Positions 23,301 to 36,130 of a stretch of 64,000 nucleotides of DNA are shown piece after piece. The notes under the pieces were generated by a model that saw only the letters and a program-made list of their open reading frames with translations, searched no databases and was not told where the DNA came from. The stretch is from Hofstenia miamia. Its lineage: Eukaryota > Xenacoelomorpha > Acoela. The stretch's first letter is position 1. The number at the start of each line of letters is the position of its first letter. The DNA lies in assembly GCA_004352715.1 (NCBI GenBank), contig SCFE01000034.1, positions 1,278,951 to 1,342,950 of the forward strand. Direction: 5' to 3'. The position numbers were made by a program, and so were the translations under genes.

Positions 23301-24680
23301 CTTTTTGGGTGTCACTCCTAAATGGAGTTATAAGGTTAAGGTCCCAAATGTTGGGACCAAGAGGTTGTTTTTCTCTAGCCCTTCTCTGGGGCAATACACA
23401 TATTATATTTAATTCATATTTATTGATATCATGATCATAAAATTTGGTATCAGAAAAATCCTCCTCTGAAAAATCAGTTAAATTTTCATATTTTTCATAA
23501 ATATCAATACTGTTGTCAACTAATGTAAACTGAGTATTATCATCTATAATTACATACTCAATATCTTTTATGGCTCATTTAAGCCTTTAAAAATGTACTG
23601 TTTTACTGTTATTTAATGTTTAATGTTGTGATCAAGCACCTTCTCTTTAGTAAATAGACCCTGCCAATTAGTTGCCAATTTTTGCACTTGATTGTGATCA
23701 GTAACAGTAAAAGGAAAATAAGTGAAAACCTTATCGCCCTGTTTATGAGGTTTGCCATACAATTTTTTATTAAAATTCTTCTTCTGTCTGATAATGGATT
23801 AATTGGTATTGTGACATACAGTTAAATGAATTTGCTGTATGTCATTGATCATTTGGGATATGTATTTTTCCACACTAATATCATTGTAATTCAGAAACAT
23901 CATGGCTAATGGTGTCAGCACTTCATGTCCAAACATAGCATTGAAAGTGCTTATGCTCATGGTTGAATGTATGGAGGTATTGTAAAAATATTCAATAAAT
24001 TCAATTACTTGTTTCCACTGCTTGCCCACAGCACATGACAGAGTCACTCTGATCAGCTCTGATCAGCTTGGGGAGAGTTCTGCTTAGTCACTCTACTAAT
24101 CCATTTGCCCAGGGATGATAGGCTGTAGTGAACTCATGTATTATTTCTAATTCTTTCATTAAGGCTTGCATTAGATTATTGTAGAATTGTGGCCCTTGAT
24201 CAGAGACTAGTTTCTGCATCTGCATGGGTCCATACTTTAAAATTCATTCTTTCACTATTTTTTCTGCTATGTGTTTGGTGATAGATCTGCTTTGTGGAAT
24301 TATTTGTGCATATTTGTTGAAATGATATATCATGAACAAAAGAGATACTGAAAACCATCATCATCCTTTGATAACTGTTCTAAGTCTATATGGACAATTT
24401 CATTGGGTCTTTCAGCTGGCTGACACTCAAGTTTGGCCTTCTGCTCAGGGAAATGACTAATGTTTTGTAAGAGGCACTTCTCACATTTTTCAATGACATT
24501 GATTACTGCAAATCTTATTTCTATTGTGACATAGTGAGTATTGAACTTGTTTTTGGTTTGGATTATACCTAAATGGCCCCTTTCATGTACTCTTTGTGCT
24601 AGATCTTTGTGGAAATATTCAGGGATGGCTAGCCTATTATTTCTGCTCAGAAGACCATTTTTGGTCAATTTTCAGTTGTA
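23301..24680 (-). pseudogene. pol: B2 integrase
   Basis: The zinc finger HERGHLGIIQ and EKCEKCLLQN lie at about 24600-24460 and the core start VHIDLEQLSKDDDGFQYL at about 24390-24340. The C-terminal half (24047-23640) has NAMFGHEVLTPLAMMF and NFNKKLYGKPHKQGD. The final tail near 23370 reads VLPQRRAREKQPLGPNIWD, the equivalent of the PIYDPETWD tail of family A. Stops and shifts occur between 24330 and 24050. Confidence 0.85.
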
Positions 24681-25190
24681 ATCTTTAAAATATTGATTTA
24701 CTAAAAATATTGATTTACTGAAAATTTGTTTAAATATTCCATCTACCTAGCTACTATATTAGATTTGTCTCCTGAGAACTTTTTTAGCCAAGAAAGTGTG
24801 CTGTTGTCAGTGTGCACTACAAAAGTATGTCCAAGGATAAAGTATTGAATTTTTCTCAATGATTCAACTAATGCCAGCATTTTGCATTGAGTGGCCCCAT
24901 AGTTTTTCTCAGCTGCTCAGAGCTTTTGGCTAAAATATTAAACAGGACTTTCAATGCCTTCTATTACTTGACTTAGTACACCACTAATAGCTACCACACT
25001 GGTGTCACAATCAACTATAAAATTTTTTTGCATAGTCTGGCATATTAAGAGATGGGATCTTCATTAGTTTGCATTTTATCTGTTCTAGGTTCTTCTGTTC
25101 AGCCCAAGTCCATTTAAACTCAACTGACTTCTTCAGTAATTGTGAGATATTCTTTGTTTTCTCTGCTAAATCTGGAATAAACATCTCATA
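24681..25190 (-). pseudogene. pol: B2 RNase H
   Basis: On the minus strand the order is the connection MGFLNYYEMFIPDLAEKT (about 25206-25150), then SLNMPDYAKKF, then an IVDCDTSVVAISGVL-like stretch at about 25020-24970, then VHTDNSTLSWLKK near 24820-24780. The domain is frameshifted. Confidence 0.8.
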
Positions 25191-26010
25191 GTAATTAAGA
25201 AAGCCCATCAGTCTTTGTACATCCCTTCTACTCTTGGGTGTTTTGATTCTGTTGAGGAAATTCTTGGCATTAGTTTTTATTGATATTTTCCCAGGCTCAA
25301 TAACTCATCCCAGGAAGGTTACTTTGGTTTACCCTAAGGCACACTTGTTTCCATTTACTTTGAGGCCAGCCTTTTGCAATAAGTCTAACATATGTTTTAA
25401 ATTTTTCAGGTGTTCCAAAAATGTATCACTAGCTACTAGGATATCATTGATGTAATCTGAGATCCCAGGTTCCATCACATTTGAATTATCCCTGAGAAGT
25501 TTTTTCATGTAGCATTGAAAGGTGGCTGGAGCATTGCACAGGCTGAACACTATAGATTTCCATCCATATAATCCATATGGTGTGATAAAAGCAGTTTTTT
25601 GTATGTCAGTGGGTCTCATGGGCACCTGCCAGTACACTTTGCACAGATTGAGGCATGAAAAGAATTTGTACTGCTGGCATCATTTAGTAGGTCTTCAATC
25701 CACAGAAGGGGATAAGCATCCTTGATGGTTACATCATTTAATTTGTAGAAGTCAATACAAAATCAGTATTTTTCAACCTGATTAATAAAGATGGTTGGAG
25801 CAGCATATGGACTGTTGCTCCCTTGTATGATTCTGCTCTCAATTAGATCACTCAATATCTTTTCATATTCTGCCTTTAGGTTCTCAGGCACTTGTCTTAC
25901 AGGGAGGTGAAAGGGGTTATCATGCTTAGTCTCTATGGCATGCTCTTCTCCTATTGCCTACCCCACACTAATGGATCCATAGTTAAAAACTTTGTTCTTG
26001 CTCTTCAGTA
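25191..26010 (-). pseudogene. pol: B2 reverse transcriptase
   Basis: From the right it reads an APTIFINQ-like fingers segment near 25800, CIDFYKLNDVTIKDAYPLL, KCTGRCP (decayed motif A), then an open stretch at 25637-25329 with ITPYGLYGWKSIVFSLCN and the polymerase box mutated to YINDILVASD. One catalytic Asp is therefore replaced by Asn. It is non-functional. Confidence 0.85.
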
Positions 26011-27002
26011 CTGTAATTAGTTACCTACATTCCAACTCATTGAGGTGGGGATGGGTATCCTTTGTGACACTAGGAATTTTTACTGGACTTGCTGGCTCTT
26101 TGAGATCATGAATGCCTGTAAATACTGGAAGGCATGCTGTATTTAGACTCTCAACTGTGACTGGTACAGCAAATATTACTAATTGTGAAGTATTAAATCA
26201 AACAGGGAATTTAGAGCTTTTTCAGATTGTAACATATGTCTTGCCACATCAGAAGTGGTACAAATCAGGGGAGAAAGTAACACCTTTATAATTAAATATT
26301 AAAGTTGTTGTCAGTAAATACCACAGCTCTAGTCCAATGTCTTGCCTCAAGGTACACAGTCTCAGTAAGATTGAAGTAGATTTCCTGTTCTAAGATCATG
26401 GTAAGTTTAGTGGCCTCATGATCTTTGATGGAGATTATCTTATTTTCATAGTCTATAATGCAGGCATTCCACTCCAGAAAATCATTTCTTAATATGATGT
26501 CATATGGTAGTTGGTGGTCAGAGGCATCCACTAAAACCAAGTCTACTTCAAATAATTCTTTGTCAATTCTCATTTCAGTGTCACATAATTTTCCTTTCAG
26601 TGAGATCTTATTTCTGGATGCATCAACAAGGCTAACTACTGAAGGATCCAAAGCATCTTGGCTAATGCACAAATCTGTGGAACATTCATCATTAATAATA
26701 GAGGCTGCTACTCTGGTATCTATTGTTGCATTGACAACTTTCCATTGACTTCCACAGGTATCACGTTTTTCCTCATCAAATTGGTATTTACAAGAATAAC
26801 CTGTGCATGTTTTCCAGGTGAAAGTGCTCCATTCAGTTTAAAGTTTTGGGTATGTTGTCACTAATGAAATCAACTACATCAGCTTTGGTGGGTTCTGGAA
26901 TCACAAATCCATCCCCATCAGCTAATAATTGTATTGCTGCATTACAGCTGGTCCTTAAATGGCCCTTTTGTCCACAGTGATAACAGTGAACCATGGAGAT
27001 AT
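26011..27002 (-). pseudogene. pol: B2 gag zinc knuckle and protease, truncated by A3 LTR
   Basis: At the right edge the minus strand encodes a CCHC knuckle, CYHCGQKGHLRTSC (about 26985-26944), the C-terminus of Gag. Protease follows, with IDTRVAA (Gly of DTG changed to Arg) near 26715 and LPYDIILRNDFLEWNACII near 26500-26455. The open stretch is 26672-26292. The rest of gag and the LTR are cut away at 27002 by an oppositely oriented family A LTR. Confidence 0.82.
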
Positions 27003-28309
27003 TGTAGCATAATCCAAAGCATAATGCTGCAAATAAAGAAAGAAGATCAGATTATTAGTTGAAACTAAGATCGAATTATGAATGTTAATTAGAAAAACAA
27101 TTTACATTTAATTATCAGATTATCTTTGTAAATGCAACCAAGTAATAACATAGCAAAATTGTGTTTGTCATCGAATTTTGACTAAACAAAGGGGACGAAT
27201 TCACTTCCATTATTTTTAGCCATTTTGGCAAATGAACAAATTTGAATTTCAAATGACAGGTACTTTTTGAATTCAACTATAAATAGAGTGAAAATCAATT
27301 TGGAAGTGGTTGAAGTAAATTCTTTGAAAATCTTATCTTTAGATTTTATTATTGGTTTGCTTATTTATACAGAATGTCAAGCTAAATGGTAAATGCAGTA
27401 GTAGTGGTTTGGGCACCTATCAGGAGTGACTCAAGGGTCTTTGATCCAAACCATGAACCTGCATTTATTTTAGGTGTACAAATAGGAGTTTTTCTCTGTT
27501 TAGCTGGCTATTGATTTGATCATTTGCATGTAATCAATAATTAACATTGGCAAGAAAGGGCTGGATTACCTGCCATAGGTTATACATATTTTATCTCATT
27601 GTTTAGGTGACCTATAATAGACCAATAAATAGACTGAGCATGTATTATGTTATTTAAATGTAAGGTAGGAAGCTGCAAGTTATTATGTAACTTATTTTAA
27701 TTAACTTATCTAAAGCCAGTTACAATTAGCATTGAGAACTACACTGAGTTAGGATAGGGAACACATAAGAACTTCATTGAGCTGAGGTTGGGAGATACCT
27801 AATTCAGCAATGGAAATGCAAGTGAGGTGATGCAGAGATCAGAGTCAGCCAGAGGCCATGTATACATCAATCATGGAGAAGAGCTATGATGGTGAAGTAC
27901 CTAAACAGTATTCAGTTATTTCAGTTNGCTGCAAGTTATTATGTAACTTATTTTAATTAACTTATCTAAAGCCAGTTACAATTAGCATTGAGAACTACAC
28001 TGAGTTAGGATAGGGAACACATAAGAACTTCATTGAGCTGAGGTTGGGAGATACCTAATTCAGCAATGGAAATGCAAGTGAGGTGATGCAGAGATCAGAG
28101 TTGGCCTGAGGCCACTTATACACCAATCACAGAGAAGAGCTATGATGGTGAAGTACCTAAAGAGTATTCAGTTATTTCAGTTAAATGAAGATTAAAGGAA
28201 ATGTATACAACAAATAGCTAAGATGCGTACATCCCTACCCACGTAGAACAGGGAATAATAAATTAAAGAATCATTTAACCAACATCAATGCTTGGTAGTG
28301 GATACTACA
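27003..28309 (+). mobile_element. A3 5' LTR
   Basis: This LTR starts TGTAGCATAATCC and ends GGATACTACA, giving TGTAG/CTACA ends, and is followed directly by a PBS. A TATA box, TATAAATAG, is at 27278-27286. A single N at 27927 is flanked by a near-identical duplication (about 27674-27926 and 27928-28180), so the true length is probably near 1050 bp. It differs markedly from the LTR at 36131. Confidence 0.87.
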
Positions 28310-28326
28310 TGGCGACTGTGACAGCT
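28310..28326 (+). promoter_or_regulatory. A3 primer-binding site
   Basis: TGGCGACTGTGACAGC begins immediately after the LTR. The TGGCGAC start resembles PBSs paired with tRNA-Arg in 412/mdg1-type Gypsy elements. That assignment is from memory of the families and untested. Confidence 0.65.
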
Positions 28327-28659
28327 AAAGAACAGAAGAAAGAAAACTCAGTTCAACATCTGAACTTGAAACTTAAAATCAATGAGTAACCAGAGCAACT
28401 GGAATAGCAGAAAACATGCAAGGAAACAGAGACAGCTTATAGCCAGCTATGAGTCAACAACTACAACTATACCTAACATAGAGCAGGTGAAAAACAAAGA
28501 GTCACACCAATATACCAGTCACTACTATTTGTACTTAAAGATGCCAAACACATGAGGAAAAAAAGGTAGTGACAAAACAGGCAAAAAAAAACAACTCCCA
28601 CCCCAAGTAGAGTGTATTCAGAGACAGATATATCCCCCATAGAACTGTAAACCCTACAC
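28327..28659 (+). other. A3 untranslated leader
   Basis: A-rich leader between PBS and the first long gag ORF. A packaging signal would be expected here, but no motif can be identified. Short decayed coding upstream of 28660 is possible. Confidence 0.5.
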
Positions 28660-30160
28660 ATGTCCCCAGAGACAGGATCCAATGAAGTTTTAAATATCCT
28701 ATGCCAAACAAATGAAATAGAGACAATACTGAGATCTGAGATACAACAATTAATGGAGAGAATGTTGACATTGGAACAAGAGAACGAGAATGCACTAAGT
28801 GAACTAAAGTTTGAAATGAACAACCATTTGGATAATCAAACTGATAATTTCCAGAGAGATATCAAGGCATTAACAAACCAGCTGGCACAGTCAAACAAAG
28901 CTTTTCAAGAACAGAACCAGAAATGGGAGAAGATATGCCAACAATTGGAAGACACAAATAGGCAACTAATCCTGGACAACAATATCCAAGCCCAAGAGAT
29001 AGAACAGCTCAAAGATAAACTAAGATCGACAGAGTTAGACAGAGATGAAAATCATGAAAACCAGAAATAAGAAATAGAAGATCTGAGATGGAAACTGAGA
29101 GAACTACGAGAAAACAGAGAAGAAAATCCGAAGATAACAGCAATACACAGAAGGACAATCAAACAGAGGGAGGAAAGGAACTTACAAGCATCACCCATGA
29201 ACTTTAAAAAACACCTCCGAGAAATGGAGGAAGAAGAGGAGATGGAAAAAAGAAAGATCATCAATGAGATAATGAGAGCAGTGACAAGTCAACTCACAGT
29301 TAGTGAACAAACAAACAGACAAAAGAAAACAGTCTATGATAACTCAATGCTGCCAGAAAATAGTCACAATGAGACAATACCATGTAAGGCAACTCTGCCT
29401 AAATTTAATGGAAAAGTGGACAGCTATAACCCGACATTTCTGGAATGGCTGCAAATGTTCGAGATTATGATGGCAGAGAGAAAAGTGAACCAAAGGGGAG
29501 CAGCCACAAGGTTCCCACTGTATCTAACAGGGGCGGCCTCTCAACACTACTTGCTTTTGGATGCAGACATAAAATGAGATTACAAACTATTAATCAGAGA
29601 CTTTGTAGATTTCTACAAAAACGAAAGCTTCAAAAATCAATATTGAATCATATTGAACTCCACAAAGATGTGAAAGATGGATGATATCCAAAACTATATC
29701 CAACAGATAGAATGACTGTTAACACTTAGCTCAAGGGAAAACAAGTATTCCAAGTACAATCTCTTTTCTCACATCTGCAAGGGCATGCCAGAGAACATCT
29801 GTACACAGTTTGAAATCAAGTGTGACGTAGATGATAAGTTGGAGAAGATGATTAGGAAAGCTGTAGACATACAGGCAATCTGGAATAAGGAAAAGCCAAC
29901 ACAAACAGGGAACACCAAAGTGTACAAAGAAAAGAAGGTGGAGAAGTTCATCAACATAAAAAATAAGGATGGGAAATCGAAAAAAAATAAGAGAAAAAGA
30001 CATAAAATGCTATGCCTGTGGACAGAAGGGGCACAGAAAGGACAAATGTAGAAAACAAATTAATATGATTGGAGAGGAAGAGGCATATTACAACAATGAT
30101 GACATAATCAAATCTGAATCAGAATTGAAAGAGGATCCCCAAACAGAGGAAGAATCATAA
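28660..30160 (+). pseudogene. gag: A3 gag: coiled coil, capsid-like domain, zinc knuckle
   Basis: The open stretch 28660-29070 is a long heptad-rich coiled coil (EQENENALSELKFEM and similar) starting MSPETGSNEV. After a TAA at 29068 the capsid-like part continues (29197-29577) with LPKFNGKVDSYNPTFLEWL and LPLYLTGAASQHYL-type blocks. More stops follow, then a CCHC knuckle CYACGQKGHRKDKC near 30007-30048 and an acidic tail ending at 30160. The N-terminal coiled coil suggests self-assembly through helices, an inference. Confidence 0.88.
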
Positions 30161-30930
30161 AAACTAGCCAGACCACTGACTCAAAAAAATTAGCACCAAT
30201 AATGATCATGATGAATCTGGACAACATTAATATGATAACAATAATGATAAATGGGATTTTAACAAAAGCAACAATTGATACAGGAGCAGCCACATCTATA
30301 ATAATGGATGAGCGTGCAACAAAACTGGGATTTAAAAGAGAAGACTTACAATGTTTGAGCAAAAGACTAATTAATGCATCTGGAGAGTACATAGACACAA
30401 AAGGTAGGATTGAGGCAGTACAAATTTTGAATAGCAAATACAACTTTTGAGAAAACCCTAGTGGTGATAGACACCCATAACAACTTACTCCCCTATGAGG
30501 TGATATTAGGGGATGACTTTCTGACAAAGAATGGATGTGTAATAAATTACACTGACAGAACAATCAAAGTAAGAGAAGAGGAAATTGAAATCAAAGAGCA
30601 AGAAGGAAAACAATCAACAATAGTCTTCAAACTGGAGGAAGATATAAAGCTGCAGCTGTATCAATTGAGAATGCATGGAGTGAAAACAGAAGAGATGATA
30701 ACAGCAGATATAATGATTTACAACAATAAAGGGATCAATTCAAAAAGAGTGTCAGTGCCATCAAGTGTGTGTGTGATAAAAAACAGCAGAGGAAAGGTCC
30801 CAATACTAAATGCAATGAATCAGAATATCAATGTGAAGAAAGCAAATGTACAAATATTTGGACAATATGTCAGATCTAGTATCAAAGCTATTTGGAGAGC
30901 AATGGAGGACATCAATGAGCAGAGTAGTTT
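30161..30930 (+). pseudogene. pol: A3 protease region
   Basis: The aspartic protease has the intact motif ATIDTGAATSIIMD, the only copy here keeping DTG. The C-terminal part reads LPYEVILGDDFLTKNGCVI (30461 onward). A frameshift at about 30445 separates the halves. The following MIYNNKGINSKRVSVPSS segment is shared with A2. Confidence 0.85.
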
Positions 30931-31150
30931 GTATGGTCAACTCAAGGACTTACAAATGAAAACAGGAGGTACTCCACACTGCTGACTCAAGGGCAAGTTG
31001 ACGAAAACCATCAATGTACAATGTACTCCCCACAGCTGACTCAAGGGCAGAGGGACAAAAGCCAAAGAGGAAGACCAATACAAAATACCTGAATTGTTGG
31101 AAAAGGAATACCAACATTTGAGTGCAGCACAATTGCAACAACTGTGAGAG
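30931..31150 (+). repeat. A3 protease-RT linker with GACTCAAGGGCA motifs
   Basis: GTCAACTCAAGGACTTA (about 30936), GCTGACTCAAGGGCA (about 30981) and GCTGACTCAAGGGCAG (about 31034) repeat at about 45-55-bp spacing, matching the A2 linker. No domain is recognisable. Confidence 0.7.
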
Positions 31151-32290
31151 GTACTAGAGAGACACAAACGGATATTCAATTACAGAGAAATAAGTGTGGG
31201 ACAAGCAATAGGTGAAACACACAAGATTATTACAACAACAAACAAACCAATAAAACTGCCAGAGAGGCAAGTACCAGAGCAGATGAAGGACGAATACAAC
31301 AGGATACTCAATGAATTGATGGATAACGAAATAATACCACCCAGTGAAAGCCCATATGTTGCACCAACAGTATTCATGAAACAGGGAGACAAACACAGGT
31401 TATGCATAGACTTCTGGAAGTTAAATGAAGTAATGAATAAAGACTAATACCTGCTGCCCAGGATAGAGGATATGTTATATNGACACAAACAGATATTCAA
31501 TTATGGAGAAATAAGTGTGGGACAAGCAATAGGTGAAACACACAAGATTATTAAAACAACAAACAAACCAATAAAACTGCCAGCAAGGCGAGTACCAGAG
31601 CAGATGAAGGATGAGTACAACAGGATACTCAATTAATTGATCAATAATAAATAATACGACCCAGTGAAAGCCCATATGCAGCACCAACAGTATTCATGAA
31701 ACTTCCATAAGTTAAATGAAGTAATAAAAAAGCCTCATACCCACTCCCCAGGATAGAGGACATGCTATATGAGGCGAGCAAACACAAGTACTTCACATCA
31801 ATAGATATATGCAAGGCGTAATGGCAGGTGAGAATGGAAGAAGACGATATAGAAAAGACGGTGTTCATAACACCTTACGGCCTGTATGAGTGGATATATA
31901 TGGCTTTCAGTTTATGTAAATTGCCCACAACATTTCAAAGATATATATGAAAGTACTGAAAAATATGAAACATAAGATGGAGGACGGTGTAAATGCATAC
32001 ATTGATGATATCATTGTGACTAGCAATATGATCAAGGAACACCTGCAGAAACTGGAATGAACATTATAAATCGTACAAAAAGCTGGCCTGATGATCAACA
32101 GAAATAAATGCGATATTTTAAAAGAGAAAATCATATTTCTAGGATGAGTCATCAAAAAAGGGCGAAAATGTATGAAGAACAATGCAAGAGACATGATCAG
32201 GAGAATAGAGAAACCAAATAACAAAAAGGACATCCAAAGAATAATGGGCTTTTTCAATTATTACAGCAAGTTTATCTCTAACATTGCAGG
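31151..32290 (+). pseudogene. pol: A3 reverse transcriptase
   Basis: Fingers block YREISVGQAIGETHK, then LCIDFWKLNEVMNKD, then a single N at 31481. A second, non-identical copy of the fingers block follows (31482-31790), which suggests two different element copies were joined. Motif A reads SIDICKA, then [11 protein letters not shown]. The intact polymerase box YIDD is at 31998-32009 (NAYIDDIIVTSN). Stops interrupt at several places. Confidence 0.87.
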
Positions 32291-32880
32291 GAAGACTGCC
32301 AAGATGATGTGGCTGATGAGAAAATCAGTACCATTCATATGGACATGGCAGGAGCAGGAGGAACTGGACAAAATAAAAGAGGAACTAGCAAAGTTGCCAT
32401 CATTAAACACGCCCAACTACAATGAAACCTTTATATTAGACTGTGATGCTAGCAAAGTAGCAATTGGAGCAATGCTGGGTCAACTAAAGGATGGCAAGGA
32501 GGTACCCATACAATTCTTCAGTCTCAAGTTAAAATCAAGTGAGGAGAACTATGGATCAACAAAACTAGAGATGCTGGCACTGATTGAGAGCATAAAGAAA
32601 CTTAGGTATTTCTTAATAGGATGACAATTCAGGGTTCACACTGACAACAGCAGATTGGCATGGCTCAAAAAGTTCTTGGGTGACAAATCATGAATAGTGT
32701 CGAGATGGATTGAATACCTAAATGAGTTCACTTTCAAACCACTTTCAAACACTGAAGAGGAATGCTGCATATGAACGCCGACTTCTGGACTGCACTTCCT
32801 GAATATCAGAGAGATGCAACCAAGGAAGACAGAGAGAAAAAACAGTTTCAATTTCTACCACACATGGAGTAAAAGGGGCT
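32291..32880 (+). pseudogene. pol: A3 RNase H
   Basis: The open stretch to 32624 contains FILDCDASKVAIGAMLGQL (catalytic Asp intact), VPIQFFSLKL and NYGSTKLEMLALIES. After a TGA at 32622 the VHTDNSRLAWLKKF block follows, with the late Asp. A short local duplication (TTTCAAACCACTTTCAAACA) is seen near 32732. Confidence 0.85.
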
Positions 32881-34420
32881 GCCTGAATTGAATGTTGATA
32901 AAAAGGGACAAGCAGTACTACCAATTGTGATAAAAGAGGAAATATCAGAGTCAAAGATCATAGAAAAACAGAAAGATGACGTGATATTAAGCAAAATCAT
33001 AAGGAAATTACAGGAGCTGAGTGTGAAATTATCAAAGTTAACCTTGAGCTACTACAAGAGGTATAAATGGAAGAGGAATAGGAATGGACTCCTATACATG
33101 GAAGGACAAAGTAACAGGATCACAATACCAGAGTATTTTAAACACAAATTGGTAACGAAGATCCATGAGAATGGCCACTTAGGCATCACACAAATGGAAA
33201 GCACATTCAATGCATGATTTTTTACAACAGCAATACAGAAGGTCACAGAAGAAATAATCAACAAATGTACAAAATGTCTCCTCCATAATAAACAACATTT
33301 TCTGATACAGAGGGCACCACTAGAAAAGATCATACACATAGACTTAGAAATGTTGTCAAAAGATGAGGAGGGATATCAATACCTGCTAGTGATGGTGGAC
33401 AACTTCACCAAGTATGTAAAGCTAATTCTGATGAAGAACACAACTGCTGAAACAACTGCCAACATCGTAATGAAAGAATGGATCCTGAAGTTCAGGCCAA
33501 TGTAGATGATAATCACTGATAAGGAGCGGCAATTTGAAAGCAACCTGTTCAAGGAAATGGCACGCCTATTGGAAGTTGTAAGTGAAAGAACAACAGCATA
33601 CCATCCACAGGCAAACAGTGCAGTGGAGAGACTGAATAGAACCTTTATAAATTTGATCAGAGTGACAACTTCAAGGATATGGGGGTTTGAAATGGAGAGA
33701 ATTAATTGAAATGATTGAGTACTTTTACAATACATCTGTACATTCAACAACTGGGATAACACCATTTAAAGCCATGTTTGGAAGAGAGGCGGCAACACCA
33801 TTATCAATGCAATACTTTGCCTATAGTGGAAAGTTGGACAACCAATATGTGGATCAACTGAGGAATCAAATAACAGTGATACATGAGACGATGTGTCATA
33901 ACACAAAGAAATTGGCTGTGAGACAACAGCATAACTACAATAAGAAAATTTACAGTCATGTGCATAAACTAAGTGACACAGTCTACACATTTACACCTAT
34001 GAAATTAACAGACACAAACCAGGTCCAAAAGTTAAAAACAGTGTGGTCAGGTCCATGTAAGATAATGCAAGTATTACCAAACAACAAGTACATGTTAAAT
34101 AATGATAGATTATTGCACTTCCAAAACCTAAAACAGGCAGCAGCAGATATTGAAGAATCAATATTAAATGAAAATGCTGAGTTCAAAATAAGTCATGTTA
34201 ATGGTAATGAGATTATATATGATATGAGTGAATTAGATAGTCTACCAGAGGAAGGCTTTGACAAAGAATTCGAGGCAAATATCAGTAACAAGGGTATACA
34301 AAGGAGAGTGCTGCCAAAACAGGCAGCAAGAGATAAATATATATATGACCCTGAATAATGGGATATAAACTTATTGTCTGAATTTAGGAAAATCAAACAA
34401 GATGCAACAGCCACTGAGGA
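32881..34420 (+). pseudogene. pol: A3 integrase
   Basis: The zinc finger shows HENGHLGITQ and NKCTKCLLHN. The core starts HIDLEMLSKDEEGYQYLL (first Asp intact). The second Asp is in ITDKERQFES and the Glu in SAVERLNRT. A TAG at about 33503 and a frameshift at about 33685 break it. The C-terminal part (33687-34358) ends RAARDKYIYDPE-like followed by TAA. Apart from these lesions all catalytic residues are present. Confidence 0.9.
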
Positions 34421-35043
34421 AGAGAGTGCACCAAACCTGAAAACCCAAGGAGATGACAATGACAAACCCATGGAGAAGGATACAAAGACAATCTCAAACT
34501 GGATGTCCAATGGAAGACAGAAGGGACAAGAATCAACCCACAACTAATCAAAGGTGCAGAGAGAGAAGGCATCTGAGTAGTCCCCAAGGCTGATTTGAGG
34601 GCAGGGAGACAAAAAGACATAATGCCTCTCCCACACTGCCAATTCAAGGGCAAGCAGAGAACCAGTGAACACCCCAGAGATCTGCACTGACAATTTGAGG
34701 GCACGCAGAGAACTGGTGAAATGCAGCACATTTTCCCTCCAGTCCACCTTGCTGATTCAAGGGCAGTGTGACCATTGGAGTTCCAGGGGAAGGTGAAAGT
34801 GGGCAAAGAACTATGCATATATGAAAGTGATTCAAGGCTGACGTATTGACGGAACCCACAACTGGTCAATTGCTGAAAGTGCCAACTGTGAGCTGATTTG
34901 ATGGTGATTCAGTTGAAACTATCAGCATGGACTCACTTGACGGTGAGCTAAACACCAGTAGACCATTACAGATTACACAGCTACATGCCCCCTCTGAAAG
35001 CACATCTGAAAGAACAGTGCACTCAAAAGACAGAGATAAAAGA
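34421..35043 (+). repeat. A3 pol-ORF3 linker with GATTCAAGGG array
   Basis: Motif copies near 34589 (GCTGATTTGAGGGCA), 34638, 34689, 34751, 34829 and 34893 repeat the pattern seen in A1 and A2. No protein domain is recognisable. The first ORF3 codons follow. Confidence 0.78.
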
Positions 35044-36130
35044 ATGTCAAAAATAGACAGGGAAACCTTGCACCCCTACTTCATGGGCACAATGAAAATG
35101 AGAACCAACACATATCAATAACTGTCACTGGAAACAAAGAGTCACATTAGAAAGATAGCAAAGACAGAGGGCAGCAATCTACCAATAGTACTAGACATGC
35201 AGAAAAGACCAATGGTTAACATGATTATAAGCTACCAAAGAGAACTAGATGAAATGGTAGAATGACCATATATGCGCAGCATGGTTCATGTAATGTTCAA
35301 TGACAACTTCACACTAGAAAAAGCCCAAGCAATCATGGCATATATAGAACAGATTGTGAAGATACCAGAAATTAACATTGATAAAGACAATCTAACAATC
35401 ATTCACATCCTAAAAGGGAAAGAGTATAACAAAAATTTGGAAAAACAAATAGATCAAACTTTAAGAATGGCTAGAGTACAGAGCATAAGAGTAGTAATCA
35501 TTGGCAGAACAATGATCACATAACTACCACCATTCCTGAGAGAACTACAGATACATGTTGAAAACGTGTTCTTGTGGGAGAAATTAACAATGGAAGCAAA
35601 GGTTGTGGAATTAATGCACCTAGATTTACAGATCAATTACTGGGTAGCCTATTGCAGACTAATGGTAGACCTGTGCATAGCCATTGATTTATTCAAACAG
35701 GTGAAAACAATAGAAATGACAACACATGCAGAAGGCATAGAAAGAGTGAACACACTGTTCATTAAGTGCAGCCTCACACAAAGGCAGGAACATATAAAAA
35801 GGATACAAGAGATATGGAAGGAAATAAAGTTACAGAAGAAGATGGAAGAAAAATGCCCAGAAATACATATTGAGGCTCTGACAAAGAAATACCATAAAAT
35901 GGTCGAGGTGGCACTGTCAGAAATCAACAGAGCATACAAGTTAAATTCAGCCAAAGACTTCAAGAAGATGTTATTCGAGGAAAAGAATGCACCAGAGATA
36001 AGATTCAGAACCTCGGCGTGGATTTTAGTGATTTTTATAACACAAGAACAGGAATTGAGGCTACCAATTTCCAGAGCAGGACACCACAAGTTATCAAAGG
36101 CAAAGAGATACAAGATAGCTCTATCCCCAG
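35044..36130 (+). pseudogene. A3 ORF3, 3'-truncated
   Basis: N-terminal third of the unknown third ORF, starting MSKIDRETLHPYFMGT. Blocks MRSMVHVMFNDNFTLEKAQ, EINIDKDNLTIIHILK and FIKCSLTQRQEHIKRIQ match A1 and A2. Stops occur at about 35118, 35263 and 35521. The reading ends in AKRYKIALSP, where the LTR at 36131 begins without any polypurine tract, so the rest was lost or lies elsewhere. Confidence 0.87.

Noticed and set aside
23000-23434. Two adjacent plus-strand ORFs of about 70 codons
   Set aside because: They are antisense to the B2 pol-ORF3 linker and integrase tail, which read clearly on the minus strand.
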